Shown one piece after another: positions 37,665-49,995 of a stretch of 64,000 nucleotides of DNA; position 1 is the first letter of the stretch; each line of letters begins with the position of its first letter. This DNA is from Holothuria scabra (lineage: Eukaryota; Echinodermata; Holothuroidea; Aspidochirotida; Holothuriidae): contig CM074179.1 of the NCBI GenBank assembly GCA_037179385.1, forward strand, positions 73,088,719 to 73,152,718, read 5' to 3'. Position numbers and translations under genes: made by a program. Under the pieces are notes generated by a model, which saw nothing but the letters and a program-made list of their open reading frames with translations, ran no database searches and was not told where the DNA came from.

Positions 37665-38195
37665 AGGGCAGTTATTCTACGACGCTTAGTGACCACGAAT
37701 GTGGGGAAGGCATTGACTAATGAATTTATTTACAACCTCACGTCGGGTGGAAACCAATTCAACAATTTGGATCAAATTTGGTTTAGTCGCATCTTACGTC
37801 AGGCAGGGAATACCTTGGATAATTCTACCACCCCAAACCCTCATGGGCACTTTGTAAACGGTATTTTGTAATTCTGAGATGCTCCTTTCAATTGCAACGT
37901 ATAGGTTAAGATAGTAGCAGAAAGCTACTATCTTATATTATATTTTCGCTTTTCGGTTGGTATTTTTCAAATATTTTCATTCATTCAGTGTGAGTTTGCA
38001 GGGAACTCAACTCGACCTACGGCTTGAAGAACGATCGAATAGAAAACATTCACTTTCATAATTTTTGAATTAAATTGCTAATTTTTCAAGAATATTAGTT
38101 TGAAATGCTTTCTTTCCAAGTTGTCCAGAACGTTAATTTGTAAAGCGAACAACTGAACTGATACAAGGAAAACATCAAAAAGTAACCAACTACAA

Positions 38196-38271
38196 CAAGA
38201 CGACGACGACGACGAAGACGAAGACGATGAAGATGACGATGACGATGATGATGATGATGATGATGATGTTG
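38196..38271. repeat. (GAC/GAT)n trinucleotide microsatellite
   Basis: GAC, GAA and GAT triplets, ending in eight GAT units. Poly-Met and poly-His frames through it are artefacts of the repeat. Confidence 0.95.
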
Positions 38272-38790
38272 TCTCCCAGAGCTCATGATTTTGATAATTG
38301 CGGTGATGACGTGATGGTTGCGTTGATTTTTCAATTATTTTTATTGCAAAAGCAAAAGGCTGTACTGTTTGTAGCTCTTTCCCTCACATACTCTCTATCC
38401 AACCATCTAATCTAATGGTATCTAACCAAACATAGCATGTCCCTGTTATAAATCCACAGGATATGGATATTAAGTTCATGTTCATTCATGTTTGAGTGCA
38501 AAATTGAAATAAAAATTACACAATTAAATGTAAAATTTTGATGGTTTTGTTCAAAATTATGGTCAGTTGCCCGGTTTTTAATGGTTTTCACATCAGATAA
38601 TTAAAAACTTCACTTTGATATTATCATGTCACAAAGTTTTAAAAGTAAGTTAAGGAAACATGGAGTTTAACGTCCCATTTTCCAATCGATTGGTTCACGT
38701 CAAACTGGCACCAGACCTTTAAGCATTCCTTTTTCAAGGAAACGCCGACAGAAGCAAAGGCATAGTAGGAGTACAGTGTTGATTTATTAA

Positions 38791-39088
38791 AGCCCCAATC
38801 CTCTCACCCCAAACTACAGTTTTTGTGAGGGGGTACAGAAACTCTCCATTGGCCAAGCTTTTTGATTGACTGTTAATTCAAACAATGCAGATTACCAGAG
38901 TTTATATTTCAAAGCATGAACTGTACTAAGAGTGTTTAGAATATACACGCAGAGCTTTTCTATACTCACCCGGAAGCAAAAAAACTGAGATTGTGACTGG
39001 ATAAGGATGAATTTCAGACAATTGTGGGAGAGCTTAAATAAGAAGGTCAGGGAGAATTGGCACTGTTTGGGGTGAGAGAACTGGGCCT
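38791..39088. mobile_element. MITE-B copy 3, full length
   Basis: 298 bp between TTAA sites (38787-38790 and 39089-39092). The termini are AGCCCCAATCCTCTCACCCC and the complement of AGGCCCAGTTCTCTCACCCC. It has the same length as the copy nested in MITE-A. It ends 83 bp before the donor of exon 5. Confidence 0.87.
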
Positions 39089-39174
39089 TTAAGCTAATGA
39101 AGTAGTTAATTTTTATCAATAATGAATAATTTTTAAGATTTCCTTTTGTTCCAAGACAAGCAAGGAAGGCTTAC

Positions 39175-39365
39175 CGAAAGAAAATCACAGTCCACGTAAT
39201 TTGAAGACGATTGGCCTACGTCTAAACTGTCAAAATCTATCCTCATCCTGACTCCATATGGTGCCTCTATGATGTAACGATGCAGTACATTTCTAGGAGA
39301 GCCACCGGGGTAGCCATCAGATGTGATCCTATTGGTACCGTTGTTAATGTACGAGATTAAGGGCT
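39175..39365 (-). CDS. Tie-like CUB/Ig/EGF protein, exon 5: first half of CUB 3
   Basis: The acceptor GGATAG stands above 39365 and the donor GTAAGC below 39175, phase 1 in and phase 0 out. It encodes EPLISYINNGTNRITSDGYP, then GGSPRNVLHRYIIEAPYGVR and MRIDFDSLDVG..YVDCDFLS. CUB spacing and the YIIEAP.G block are clear, but cysteines 1 and 2 are both missing. That is a consistent loss of one disulphide. Cys 3 (VDCDF) is present. Confidence 0.85.
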
Positions 39366-40575
39366 CTATCCAAAGAGTGTAATTTAAAAGAAAAGCTATT
39401 AAAAACGCTATGATGAAAAGGTTAATGAAATGCTGGTCGGCTTTAATTTATTAATATTCTAGAAGCCAAGGTACTGATATTTTTTTATAAAAAATATTTT
39501 CCCCTTTTTATGAAGGTTCACACAGGTTTTAAATGGAATAAACTATAACAATTTACGCCAGTGTTATTTATATACACATTCATATCAGCAAGATATGACT
39601 CAATGGCTGGTTTGCATGCAAGCTGATAATGTGCGACAAATATTTCACAATGCAGAGAATATTCTGGTGTATTCGTGAAAGCTTTTTACGTTAAATTTGG
39701 TGCAAGAGTAACTACAGGGCGTCAAGTTCAGCAAAATGTGAGAAAAAATATTTGCAACATGTCATATGTGACACCAGATTATCAAATAGCACCGGTCAAA
39801 CACATCGCTAGTTTTTCCTACTATTGTTTCATGTGTCAGAATGTTCTCCAAAAATCGCATTACAAAAGCAAAATTTTCCTCGCACTTTTGCGGGCCTAAA
39901 ATTGCAAATTCCTAATGCAGTCCAATCTGGAATATGAAAGTTGCCCTATATGACACCTGACAATAACGTGATACTGGTCAACCTGTTTTTCACCTTTTCT
40001 CGGAGGGTTTACAACTTTTAGTACAATATTAGCCTTTTATATTGAAATATTTTACCAAAAAGGCAGTAGGATTAGGAAACGTTTTAAATGTCGTCGTACA
40101 GCGTCAACCCTCTAGTCCTTTATATAATATTATGGGTAAACAATGACCTTCAGTGTTTTTTTTTAATAGACTCATTCCCTGTTACGTCCCTGGTGGGCAC
40201 AGAGCATGCCTAGGAACATGTGAGGAATGATTGGATTTGTCCCTACATTTCATTGTGACGAAAGAATCGCTTTTTTAAAAAAGGGCAAAAAAATACGTTG
40301 CACTTGGGATAACTCAAATTCCATTCGTAATGAAGTAAAGTTATAAAAAAAGAATATAATGAGAAATGTGGGAGGTAGCCCGCCTGATAAAATGACTACC
40401 TAAGCCACTGTCTTATGGTCTTATATGTTCTTGGGCACCCGCTTTGTCGTCCAACTGGCAACTATGTAAAAGTGACTGATCCAATATAAAAAGAAGGAAA
40501 TGAAATAGACGAACGAACAAAAGAACGACAAGCGAACGAATGAACTTAATGAATGAGGAAAGATATGAAGCGAAC

Positions 40576-40741
40576 CTTCAAAGACAAAGGAAACTTGAAA
40601 TCCTCGTGCAGATTTGAACTTTGTGGTCACAAGTGTCAGCTTTAAATAGTTGTCGTAAGTAAAGTAGGGTTCATTAACCCTTTCATCAACTGTGCAGATT
40701 CGGGCAGATATGATGTTTCTGTTATTGCTTTTGTCATAAAT
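40576..40741 (-). CDS. Tie-like CUB/Ig/EGF protein, exon 4: second half of CUB 2
   Basis: The acceptor CTCACAG stands above 40741 and the donor GTTCGC below 40576, phase 0 in and phase 1 out. It encodes IYDKSNNRNIISARICTVDE, RVNEPYFTYDNYLKLTLVTT and KFKSARGFQVSFVFE. IYD..., RIC and 'RGF.V.F.FE' are CUB C-half hallmarks and Cys 4 is present. Confidence 0.87.
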
Positions 40742-42162
40742 CTGTGAGGGAAGAAAACAAAAAGAGAATACAGTTCTCATATAACGAGTGTCTGCGCTCA
40801 TGGGAGCGAGAGAGGGAATTTGTTCCCTCAGAAGATATGCTTGCCCATTTCTTTGCCCTTCAAGTTAGGTGAGCAGTAGTTAGGCCAGCTGAAAGAAATG
40901 AATACAAAACCGCTCCTTGAGACTTAATTTTTCATCTAGAGAAATGCTTAAACCTCAAAACGTCCACGAGATTCACCCCCTGGACTCCACCCTCCGGAGC
41001 GAACCCCTTGCACTTCTTTTTTTCGCTGCGCCGGAAAGTCTTGCCCCAAGCATTTTCCTTATACTTTAAGTTTCACCGTCTTTTATACATTCTAGCGCCA
41101 CCACTTACAACCAAATGTTTTAGTTGCCCCTTGAATTGGGGAAACATAACAAGATTAATTTCAGCTTATGAACCTTCCGTCCTTAAATGTTCATCTTTCA
41201 GCCTGCATATACATCGTCTAAAGGACAACATCTGAGTGAAACGAGGGTTGCGCATTTTCTTTTACTATATGGAAATGAAATGGAATTAATATCCCGCTTT
41301 GCAGGTGAATTGTGTGATAATGACATCCCGATGAAGTCATGCTGGGTGAGCGCTGTTTATCGAACTTTCATATGCAAAGATCACTGCGGATAAAGGTAAC
41401 AAGGGTAATTGTGGCACCAGGTCCCCCACTTTTTGTAATCCTGTTACCCCACTGGATCAAAGGGTGTTCTCAGCAGCTTGACATCACATACGAATGTGCA
41501 TAACAGACCATGCGTGAAATGCGAATAATAAAAGTGGTATCGAGCTTATGAAAGTGGTAAGAGTTCCAACCTCATCCGGTAAACACGAGTGTATGTGGTG
41601 AGGATGTTTTGCAACTCCACTATGTCCATTAGTACCATTCTGTATTGATTGGTGCCCAACTGTAACGGTACTGAATGGCACGGTAAATTTCTAATAAAAA
41701 ACAAAGTTGGCCTTGTAAACCAAAGTAATTTTAAATCTTAAAATGAATGTGTTTTCACAATGAGCTCGTTTGGTAATTGGTTGCCACATAGCATTGTGGG
41801 GCACAGCGTGGGTATACAAACAGTACTCAGCACATAGTGAACGGTACATCGTGCATACAACAAGTGCATATCCAACGCAGATGGAAATAGGGGTTTCATT
41901 CCTACTTACCGGCGGATTGAAATGCAAATTTTTACATCAAAAATACAATTTAAATACAAGCACCCGCACAAAACCACACTTCAGATCCCTCCTTATGCTG
42001 TGGATTGATTCGGAAAGACTGACTCATCAAAATTATCATGTAAATTCAATTTTGGAGTACGTGTTATAGGTGTTGGATTGGTTTTTTCATCCTGACGATC
42101 CTGAGGATGTGCGCATATGCATAGCCACCAACAACAAATAACTCAACTCGCATATTGCTTAC

Positions 42163-42359
42163 CTGAATAGTGTCTCCTTTAATTGGAGTGAATTCACAGT
42201 CTGAGTCAGCCAGTTCAAGGTCAACGAAGGTGTACTTTATCACCATTCCGGGCGGAGCTTCTACGACGTAATCGCAGCTAATATCACCATAATACCCTTC
42301 TGGGTAGTTTGGTGAACTAAAAATACTTCCATTAGTCGAGAAATTTTGCTGGGTACACT
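42163..42359 (-). CDS. Tie-like CUB/Ig/EGF protein, exon 3: first half of CUB 2
   Basis: The acceptor TTACAG stands above 42359 and the donor GTAAGC below 42163, phase 1 in and phase 0 out. It encodes ECTQQNFSTNGSIFSSPNYP, EGYYGDISCDYVVEAPPGMV and IKYTFVDLELADSDCEFTPI before the donor. FSSPNYPEGY, C-DYVVEAPPG and DCEF are textbook CUB motifs. Together with exon 4 it has all four cysteines. Confidence 0.9.
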
Positions 42360-43544
42360 CTGTAAGGTAAATGTAAGTGACGTAAAAAATATGTGGTCAA
42401 ATTGAGTTGAAACCTTGACCACTACAGGAGTGCACACAATCTCTCACCTTTCCTAAAGTCCACCCGACCCTTTGGCAAAGGAACTTTCTGCGAAACTAAA
42501 CTCAATCTCTTACGGTGCAAACATCTCTAGAGCTGAAACCGAATGGTAGTCTTCATTTTCAAAAGGTTTACCCTTCGCCCTCGTCGTGCACGCTCCCCAT
42601 TCGCATCTTCTAGAATTTTCATAATTTGAATCATTCCCCCACCCAAACTTGAAAAGACATTTAGGCCCATGACAAAAGCCAATAATAAGGTCCCACCGGG
42701 ATTATTTTTTTTTTAACATGATTTGATAGTCAGATAAAATGCGACCAATAACCTTTACGGAGTTGTTGTTACATTTTAAGTTAATTGCAGTAGTGTGGTT
42801 TTCAATATGTCATCAGGCTCTGAGAAACTGTCACATTTTCAATGGACAGTGAACAAGTAACGGAAGTAAGTAATTAATTATGACTTCAAATCCTTACACC
42901 AACGAACGAACAGTATTTAGAGAAAAAAAATAATAGCTGTTCTTTAAAAGATTACAATTTCATATTTTCAGACGAAATGGCAATGGAATGAGTTCCGAAG
43001 TCTAGATCCTGAACTCCACACGTGCCTTCCGAGGCAAAGGTACAACGGACAGATTGCTACCCCAAACTTTCCCAATATATTTCAAACAGGACCTGGAAAA
43101 AAATTGGCAACCAGTTTCATCCTTGCAATTTTGAAAGTTTTAATTACACAGAAAACTCATGAAGTTCATGTTCTTACAAAATATGTTAAAAGTAAAACAT
43201 TACAGTTACGGTTAATATTCTGTGAAAGTTGAAAAAGTTGTAAAAAATTCAGGACGCAATCTGACAGTATATGTATGAAAACAAGCTTTGTTCAGCCTCT
43301 TGAAATAGTCTTGCACGACACTTTGCTTAAACTGGTACAATGTACGGTGGATTTTGGAAAAGAGTCCAGGGTTGTTTTTAACTACAGGGTTACACTGCAC
43401 TCATGGCAGGAAGAAGGGTGTACAGGTATCTAAGCGCTCGGATCGGGAAGAGCTCTCGTACCATACCGTAATTAAAGCGTTAGTATTAATTTCTTTCCTC
43501 GCATTTACGCTTATTCCCTCAAATCATAAATTAACCCTAAATAT

Positions 43545-44029
43545 GAAGATAATGCTTTTCTCGTTGCTGGTTGTGCTTCCTGTTTCGCCAGTATGTATTT
43601 GTTGTGCGCTGATATAATTTGGTCTATGTTTGCCATGCAGCTGTAACTCAGTTTCACCGTGTTTCTGTTGAGTAGAGTATGTAGTTTGTTTCCAGGTGGG
43701 AAGCAGCTGTCCAAGAGATTAAAGAATTTCTTGCCAATGTTGGTGGTGACACTGGCACTAAACGGGGGATTGAACCAGGTTATGTTCCTATTTCGTCTTC
43801 GTTTCGGGACTGCCTTGGAATGACTGGTGTTAGGGGATTGGGTCTCGTACTTTAGGTTGTACCCATAGCCACTTTTTGGAATGCTTCTTGGTAATCGGGC
43901 GATGATGTGTTGAATGTGTTTTCGTCGGAAGAAATGTTGGATAGTCTCCTGTCGATGCTTTCTGGAATGTTCTTTATGATAAGTGGGGGTAGTTGCTCGG
44001 TTTGTTCTTTTTTTGGATACTCTACATGT
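43545..44029 (-). pseudogene. Penelope-like fragment P5: RT-to-nuclease linker
   Basis: The minus-strand frame contains [58 protein letters not shown] and [18 protein letters not shown], a block widely conserved between the RT thumb and the GIY-YIG domain in Penelope-like proteins. Its 5' side is cut by the (TA)n array at 44030. Its 3' side breaks near 43555 in the segment it shares with P3. It belongs to the same subfamily as P3, which holds the following domain. Confidence 0.82.
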
Positions 44030-44073
<44 letters not shown>

Positions 44074-44080
44074 TATATAT

Positions 44081-44157
<77 letters not shown>
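44030..44157. repeat. (TA)n microsatellite at the 5' break of P5
   Basis: About 125 bp of TA with a few CA/GT interruptions. It starts right where the P5 coding sequence stops. Confidence 0.95.
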
Positions 44158-44160
<3 letters not shown>

Positions 44161-44779
44161 GAACAAAATGGTGACGCTTTCATTACATTCATTAATATGT
44201 AGAGTATCCAAAAAAAAAAAGGGATATTTAAAAGAAACAACAAACGCGTGCCGATACAACTTAATCGGCGCGCGTACAAAGGCCATGTACCTACGTCACC
44301 GTGTTGCGCGTCTTGCTATGTCCCCATCAACACCTCCTTACAATCGTTATAAACTCACTGAAGTGCAAACGTACTGGTAACACACGCACTGACTAAGACA
44401 ATATCCATCCATCAAGCCAAACAGAAAGGCGCTCACGTCACGCGCACAACCGCTTTGTTAAGGAATTGCTAATTATGAAATGTTTGCCCACTTCGAGACA
44501 CAATTTTATACACAGTTAAACGACGCTACCGTTAACAGTCAGTCAAGTTAACAGTGATGACGCGATAAAAATTGAACGTAGATAATAAAATACACGCTTG
44601 GCGATAATGATGTCATTTTGAAAGGTCTTAGCAAGGAAATTTTAACACGATCAGTTTAGGTTCAAGTTCGGCGGACAGTCCGTTGTGAAAAAATGAACAC
44701 GATCTATATTAGTTCGACTTTGACGTTCAGCCCGTAAGGAGCTAGAGTCACGGTTCCTAGCCTTACTATCAGTCCATTT

Positions 44780-45660
44780 TCGGCAATAAGACGATCACGG
44801 TCGGAACTTCTGCATGAGATGGCTGCCGTGTCCATCAGCAGGAAGGGTTTGCCTAATGTACCTCAAGTGTTCAGTAACCCGATCAGCTAGGCGACGTTTA
44901 GTTTCACCCACATACATCATGGCACAGCTTACAAGCTAGGATAAACGCTATATTAGTAGAAGTACATGTAAAATGATGTTTGACGTCGAAGGAATTGTTG
45001 TTGGGACCTACAACAGACAGAAGTCTGTCTTTGCTAACATGTTTACAAGTATTACATCTACTACGGTTACAAGGAAACGTCCCTGTATCATAAAGGTTTC
45101 GGGATGTGAGGCCCGAACCAAGTGACTTGAGAAGTTTTTCTCACTTCTAAAGGCCGTAGAAAATACTCACGGGTAGAGGGATCTCTTCCTAGAAGTTTAG
45201 CGTTTCTGTAAATGGACTCAACAATAGGGCGAACTGAAGAATGGTAAGACACCACGAAGGGTATTCTTGAAGTAGATTTGACCATATTAGTCTTGGGGGC
45301 CATGATTGTAGCTCTATCGATCCCTTGAACCCACCTTGTGCCTTCATGAGTACCTTACGTGGGTATTGGCGTTTCTCGAAAAAGGAGATCATCTCCTGAG
45401 AGACCTGTTTAAAATCCCTATCATTGGAACAAATGCGTCTAGCTCTTAAGAGTTGCGAGTAGGGGAGAGAGTTGGTACATGACCTCGGGTGGTTGGATAG
45501 ATAAAGCAAGCAGCTGTGGGAGCCTGTAGGCTTAAAGAGGATATAAGTTTTTAGTTTTCTGTCACAAATAGATAGCTCCATATTTAAAAAGATCACTGAG
45601 GTATCAAAAATACAGCTGGTAAACTTTAAAAGGGGCAAAACGTTTCAACAAAATGTACAA
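44780..45660 (-). pseudogene. Penelope-like fragment P6: RT thumb and GIY-YIG remnants
   Basis: On the minus strand, KFTSCIFDTSVIFLNMELSI and TYILFKPTGSHSCLLYLSNH, then LLRARRICSND, belong to the RT end (45350-45640). A frame-shifted part reads IPFVVSYHSSVRPIVESI (45190-45300), and MMYVGETKRRLADRV (about 44885-44930) is a GIY-YIG core. At least two frame breaks separate them, so it is a dead copy. The sequence differs from P1 and P4, which indicates another subfamily. Confidence 0.78.
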
Positions 45661-46105
45661 AGTCTTCTAAATCACGACGAGAACCCGACGCTACCCCACG
45701 CTATTTATATATAGATCGACCTGTTTGGCGAAATCGGGATACCGCCGGTACAACCGGAGAAAATAAAAAAAAAAATAAAATACATCAGATTATATTTCCC
45801 CTATTTGTTCTAAGATAAACATGCACGTTATGTCAATGGCTGGTAAGTCCTTAGCGTTAACGGATAGATGTACGTAAGTTGGTCAGCATCAAAGAAATTG
45901 CATTAATATTAGGTTGTAAATCGGACTTGCATAAAAAGATACGCATTCCCATATAAAACAGTGTGTAAAACGTAAAGGCGTAACGGTTTTTTGCCCAAGG
46001 GTCGAGTTCTCCCAACAGTCGCGTTTTTGCATGCTAAATTTCACCTAACATTCGCGTTTCTTCATACTATATTTCGCCTAGATCCCAATTTATAGAAATT
46101 AAATA

Positions 46106-46241
<136 letters not shown>

Positions 46242-46318
46242 CCGTAACAGTAAAAATTAATTAATAATGTCAACCAGGCAATGGTAAAGTGCTCAACCCT
46301 GTGAAGGGAGCTGTAATA

Positions 46319-46839
46319 TTGAAAAGGTTGCAATAAGTTCTTACAACATAGCTTTACAGAACTGTTTCGTAAGAGCCAATAATGTAGGTTTCAATGTCAA
46401 TTGTACGGCTACTTGGGTGGTTTATTGTATTTTCTGTCCAGAATGTGGGATGCAATATGTGGGGATGACAACAAATCTTAAAGAACGTATGGCTAATCAT
46501 CGTTGTGCCCTTAGGAACAGGGTTAGGTTAGGGGGTGATGGGGAGGGTAATGATTTCATGAAGGGTTGTTTTAGACTGTACTCTCATCTGTCGGAACACT
46601 CACCTAATGAGTTTAAGTTAATAATTTTACAATCCATGGCGCCCCCTACTTTCCCCCCGGATATGTCCGTTAGTTCTAGGAAACTTGTCTTGGATAAGGC
46701 ACGCAGAAAACTTGGCTCTATTGAGAGATTATGGATGTGGAACAAACTGGGTACAATATGGCCTGATGGTCTTAACTCTAGTGATGGCTTTGACAGCCAG
46801 AACAGAAAGCCGAGGAGACGGCCCTCTCGTGCTGTCTAA
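46319..46839 (+). CDS. Penelope-like fragment P7: GIY-YIG domain
   Basis: The frame reads through from about 46322 ([19 protein letters not shown]) into [56 protein letters not shown] and [20 protein letters not shown], then a stop at 46839. It has GIY (VYCI), YIG (YVG) and the Arg in KERM. It is intact as a domain but has no RT upstream, so it is a 5'-truncated insertion. The first 70 bp match P2. Confidence 0.85.
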
Positions 46840-47058
46840 TGCGAGTTTCTTTAATTCCCGTTTTCTCGCTGCTGGCCGGTGTTTCAGCTTTCTTTTCTTC
46901 TTTGTTTTCGTGCTCGTCCAGTGCAACGCTTCTGTGTATGTATAAGTGGTACCTTATTTAGTTCCGGTCTAGTAATTTTCTATTCTTCTTTTATTCCTTG
47001 CTTTTTATGTCTATTTGGTTAGAGAGTGTTGGAGTCTTTTTGTCATTTTGGGTTGTTT

Positions 47059-47100
47059 TCTTGAGAAAGGCACTGTGTTGCTGAAAATTTGAAATAGATT
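47059..47100 (+). repeat. Degenerate hammerhead-like motif after P7
   Basis: CUUGAGAAAGGC..GCUGAAAAUUU, about 230 bp past the P7 stop, resembles the CUGANGA / stem / GAAA order but with an altered core and only a short GGC/GCU stem. Presumably inactive. Confidence 0.3.
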
Positions 47101-47188
47101 CCTGAAACTGAAACTACAAGTTATCTTGTTTTTTCATTTATGGTTTTATATTGAGTGTTTCTGGTGATGTTCCTGTTTGGACTTATTG

Positions 47189-47243
<55 letters not shown>
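47189..47243. repeat. (CT)n-(TA)n microsatellite
   Basis: Some 24 bp of CT followed by 30 bp of TA. Confidence 0.93.
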
Positions 47244-47245
<2 letters not shown>

Positions 47246-47591
47246 ACTAGATTGAACATTAGGGGGAAATTTGTATATCTTGATACGTTTAGGCGAAATG
47301 AAAAACAATAAAATACATTACTGTATATTTCGCCTTTAAGGAAAAACATATACATGTACGTAAATTCAATAGTCCATTAGTTGTACGTGTTAACAGACAG
47401 GCGTCCCTTATTTGGTCAACATTGAAGTAATTAGGTATATTACGTACCCCCGTATGTATTTTACTATACACTAACGTATTCCCATTAAAACAGTGTGTGA
47501 AAACGTAAAGGGGAACGTAGATTTTCCCCCTAACGGTAATTTCCCCCTAACGTTGATATTTTGCCCAAAATTTTCCCCTTATTCCACAGGT

Positions 47592-47593
<2 letters not shown>

Positions 47594-47637
<44 letters not shown>

Positions 47638-47732
47638 GTATATATATATACAAATATATATATATATGACTATACATATATATAGATATATTCATATATA
47701 TATACATATATATATATATATATGTGTGTGTG

Positions 47733-47787
<55 letters not shown>
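47594..47787. repeat. (TA)n / (TATG)n array
   Basis: Mixed TA, TATG, CATA and GT tracts over about 190 bp, ending 134 bp from the donor of exon 2. Confidence 0.93.
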
Positions 47788-47789
<2 letters not shown>

Positions 47790-47920
47790 TTAGAATTTAG
47801 ATTGATGGATGGATGAATATTGATGCGTACATTTGTGTGTGTGTGTCTGAATTGACTGCCAATCAGCGATAAAGGTAGTCAGGTGAGTTTAATTGGCAAT
47901 ACATGCATTGTATGGCTAAC

Positions 47921-48089
47921 CTTCAAAAAAGGAAATTAAGCCGCTGAAGCCACTTTTGTCCATGGGTGTGCTGCTGGAATCAAAGATCATGTACATCTGA
48001 TTCGTTTCACTGTTAAAATAGTTTCTGTTGTGTAAATTAAATATATAGTCTAGGTCAAACAAAGTGCTGTTGGGTCCAGAAAAGGCAAC
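47921..48089 (-). CDS. Tie-like CUB/Ig/EGF protein, exon 2: second half of CUB 1
   Basis: The acceptor TTTCAG stands above 48089 and the donor GTTAGC below 47921, phase 0 in and phase 1 out. It encodes VAFSGPNSTLFDLDYIFNLH, NRNYFNSETNQMYMIFDSSS and TPMDKSGFSGLISFFE. 'S.TNQMYMIF.S......GF....F' is the CUB C-half. The usual Cys 4 is missing, which leaves the Cys 3 side of CUB 1 with a neighbouring Cys-Cys pair in exon 1. Confidence 0.84.
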
Positions 48090-48417
48090 CTGAAAGAAAC
48101 AAAGAAAACCTTTATCGAATTGTAGGCAACTATGCATAAAATTGCCATTTGACAGTAGAGAAGGAGAAACAACCTTCTATAGTCTCTTTGAAACAATATT
48201 CAATCGATGAAATCAGACCGCATGCTTCAAGTTTACCTTACAAAAAATTTTCTCGAAGAGCGAACATCGGAAATGAGTGAAGTTTTTACCAGAGTGCTTA
48301 GAATATGTTTCTCTTTAACGTATCCAAATTACATTTGGCCTTGGGCTATTCTTTTAATGTTCTTTCAACGATGTTCCATGCATTAGTATACAAATAATAA
48401 ATGTTTATGACTGTTAG

Positions 48418-48526
48418 AGCGGTTAATTATTTCTTGAGTTGAAAGACCGCCACCTTCTATTCAACGAAGCGAAGCCGGGTTGAATAGAGGTGGCCATCTT
48501 TCAACCCAAGAAATAATTTCAACGCT
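48418..48526. repeat. Strong hairpin (foldback) element
   Basis: Two arms of about 47 bp are near-perfect complements: AATTATTTCTTGAGTTGAAA and on to CTATTCAAC on the left, and GTTGAATAGAGG to TTTCAACCCAAGAAATAATT on the right, around the loop GAAGCGAAGCCGG. A weaker complementarity continues outward to about 48386 and 48560. Confidence 0.85.
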
Positions 48527-48557
48527 ATTACACGAATTAAAGCATTCATTATTTGTT

Positions 48558-49252
48558 TTATATAACACCAAACTTTCTAAATATTCCTTGGCTAGTATTT
48601 GATTTTGCCTAAATTTAGCCTGCCCCAGCCTGAGTTTTTCCCGTCGAACGAACGCTGGTACTTGCGGGTATGTATTACTCGTACGGTATGGTATAAAGCT
48701 GCAGTGAACTTGCGTACATCGTACTGTTTGTTATTATACTTAGCCTAGGCCACGGTCTATACTGTACGTAACTCTCAACCACTGTAAGGCTAGCCCGCCC
48801 ACTCGAGACTTACGTTTTGGTAAAGTAGCAACTTAATTGCCTAGGCCTGGCCTGTATTTCATTTTCGTTTAGACCTAGGCTAAACACCTAACGTCCGAAA
48901 TAGATTTTGGAGGGCTACTTACTCGTACATTCCAGCATTCTCTGTCAAAAGAACTTGACGTTATGTACGTCTGCCGCCTGCAACGTACTTTTATGTAAAG
49001 CATATGCAATGCATGGTTCACAACGCGATTATCAATTCGCAGCGACGTAGTTCAATGTGAACGTACGCACTTCGTATGTAGGTCTGTGTACCGCATAGTC
49101 TACTATCATCACTCTAAGGACTACTATTGCAATACGGGGACTACTATTGCACTTTGACAGGATCGAATCGTGCCGATCGTAGGAGCCAATGACTTGCATG
49201 TGACCATCAATCCTCCAATCAGATGAAGACAAATTAAGAAGGTGTTATATAA
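48558..49252 (+). mobile_element. Transposon T copy 1 (TIR TTATATAACACC), intact 695 bp
   Basis: Ends TTATATAACACC ... GGTGTTATATAA. The interior is the inverted complement of 49735-53991 once two insertions there are removed. It has no long frame, so it is non-autonomous. It supplies the empty site for the 3.15-kb insertion in copy 2. Confidence 0.78.
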
Positions 49253-49277
49253 TACACGATAAACTATTATCCTATCT

Positions 49278-49658
49278 CGTGGCTCTCAAACTTTTTCAAA
49301 CTACCGCCCCCATAAGGTATCCATGACTAATCCAACGCCCCTCCCACTCAACATGCCATCATATTTATATAAGTCTTTGACTTTGAGCTTTCAACTTTCA
49401 ATTTCCAGCACCAAAATGACCCAGATAAGTTTCATATTGGATAAATATTTGTCAGTAGTTGCTGAACCTTTCGGAGAAGACAGCTTGTGTCAACCACTCT
49501 GCAACAACGTAGGTTCCTTTATTGAACAAATGTATAAGAATCTCCAAGGACCCCCTAGTCAATGCCAATGCCCCCCCATTGCTTGCAAAGTCCTCAGCGC
49601 CCCTTCAAACTTTTCAACGCCCTCCAGGGGGCGGTAGGGACCACTTTGAGAACCACTG
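49278..49658. mobile_element. hAT-like MITE
   Basis: The left end CGTGGCTCTCAAACTTTTT and the right end (complement) CAGTGGTTCTCAAAGTGGTC fit the CAGNGGTTCTCAAA hAT terminus. Inner inverted repeats with ACTACCGCCCCC and GGGGGCGGTAGGG follow. The flanks TCCTATCT and TCCTAAAG share TCCTA, a possible decayed 8-bp target duplication. It sits between the two inverted copies of transposon T. Confidence 0.75.
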
Positions 49659-49995
49659 TCCTAAAGTGATTTACGAGGGCGCTGCCCGTGTGCATTCAGT
49701 GACAGTATTAACCTCAGAGAGTGCATTATCTTTTTTATATAACACCTTCTACATTTGTCTTCATCTGATTGGAGGATTGATGGTCACATGCCTGTTATTG
49801 GCTCCCCACCATCCGCACGATTCGATTCTGTCAATTTGAAATAGAAGTCCCCGTAGTGAAATAGTAGTCGACCTGAAAGTGCTGATAGTAGGCTATGCGG
49901 TACATGCGGTACGAAGTTGGTACGTTGAACTACGTCGCTTCGAATTGAAAATCACGTTGTAAACCATGCATTGCATATAGGCTTTACATACAAGT

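Noticed and set aside
38095..38415. Poly-His and poly-Met frames
   Set aside because: They are produced by the GAC/GAT trinucleotide repeat.
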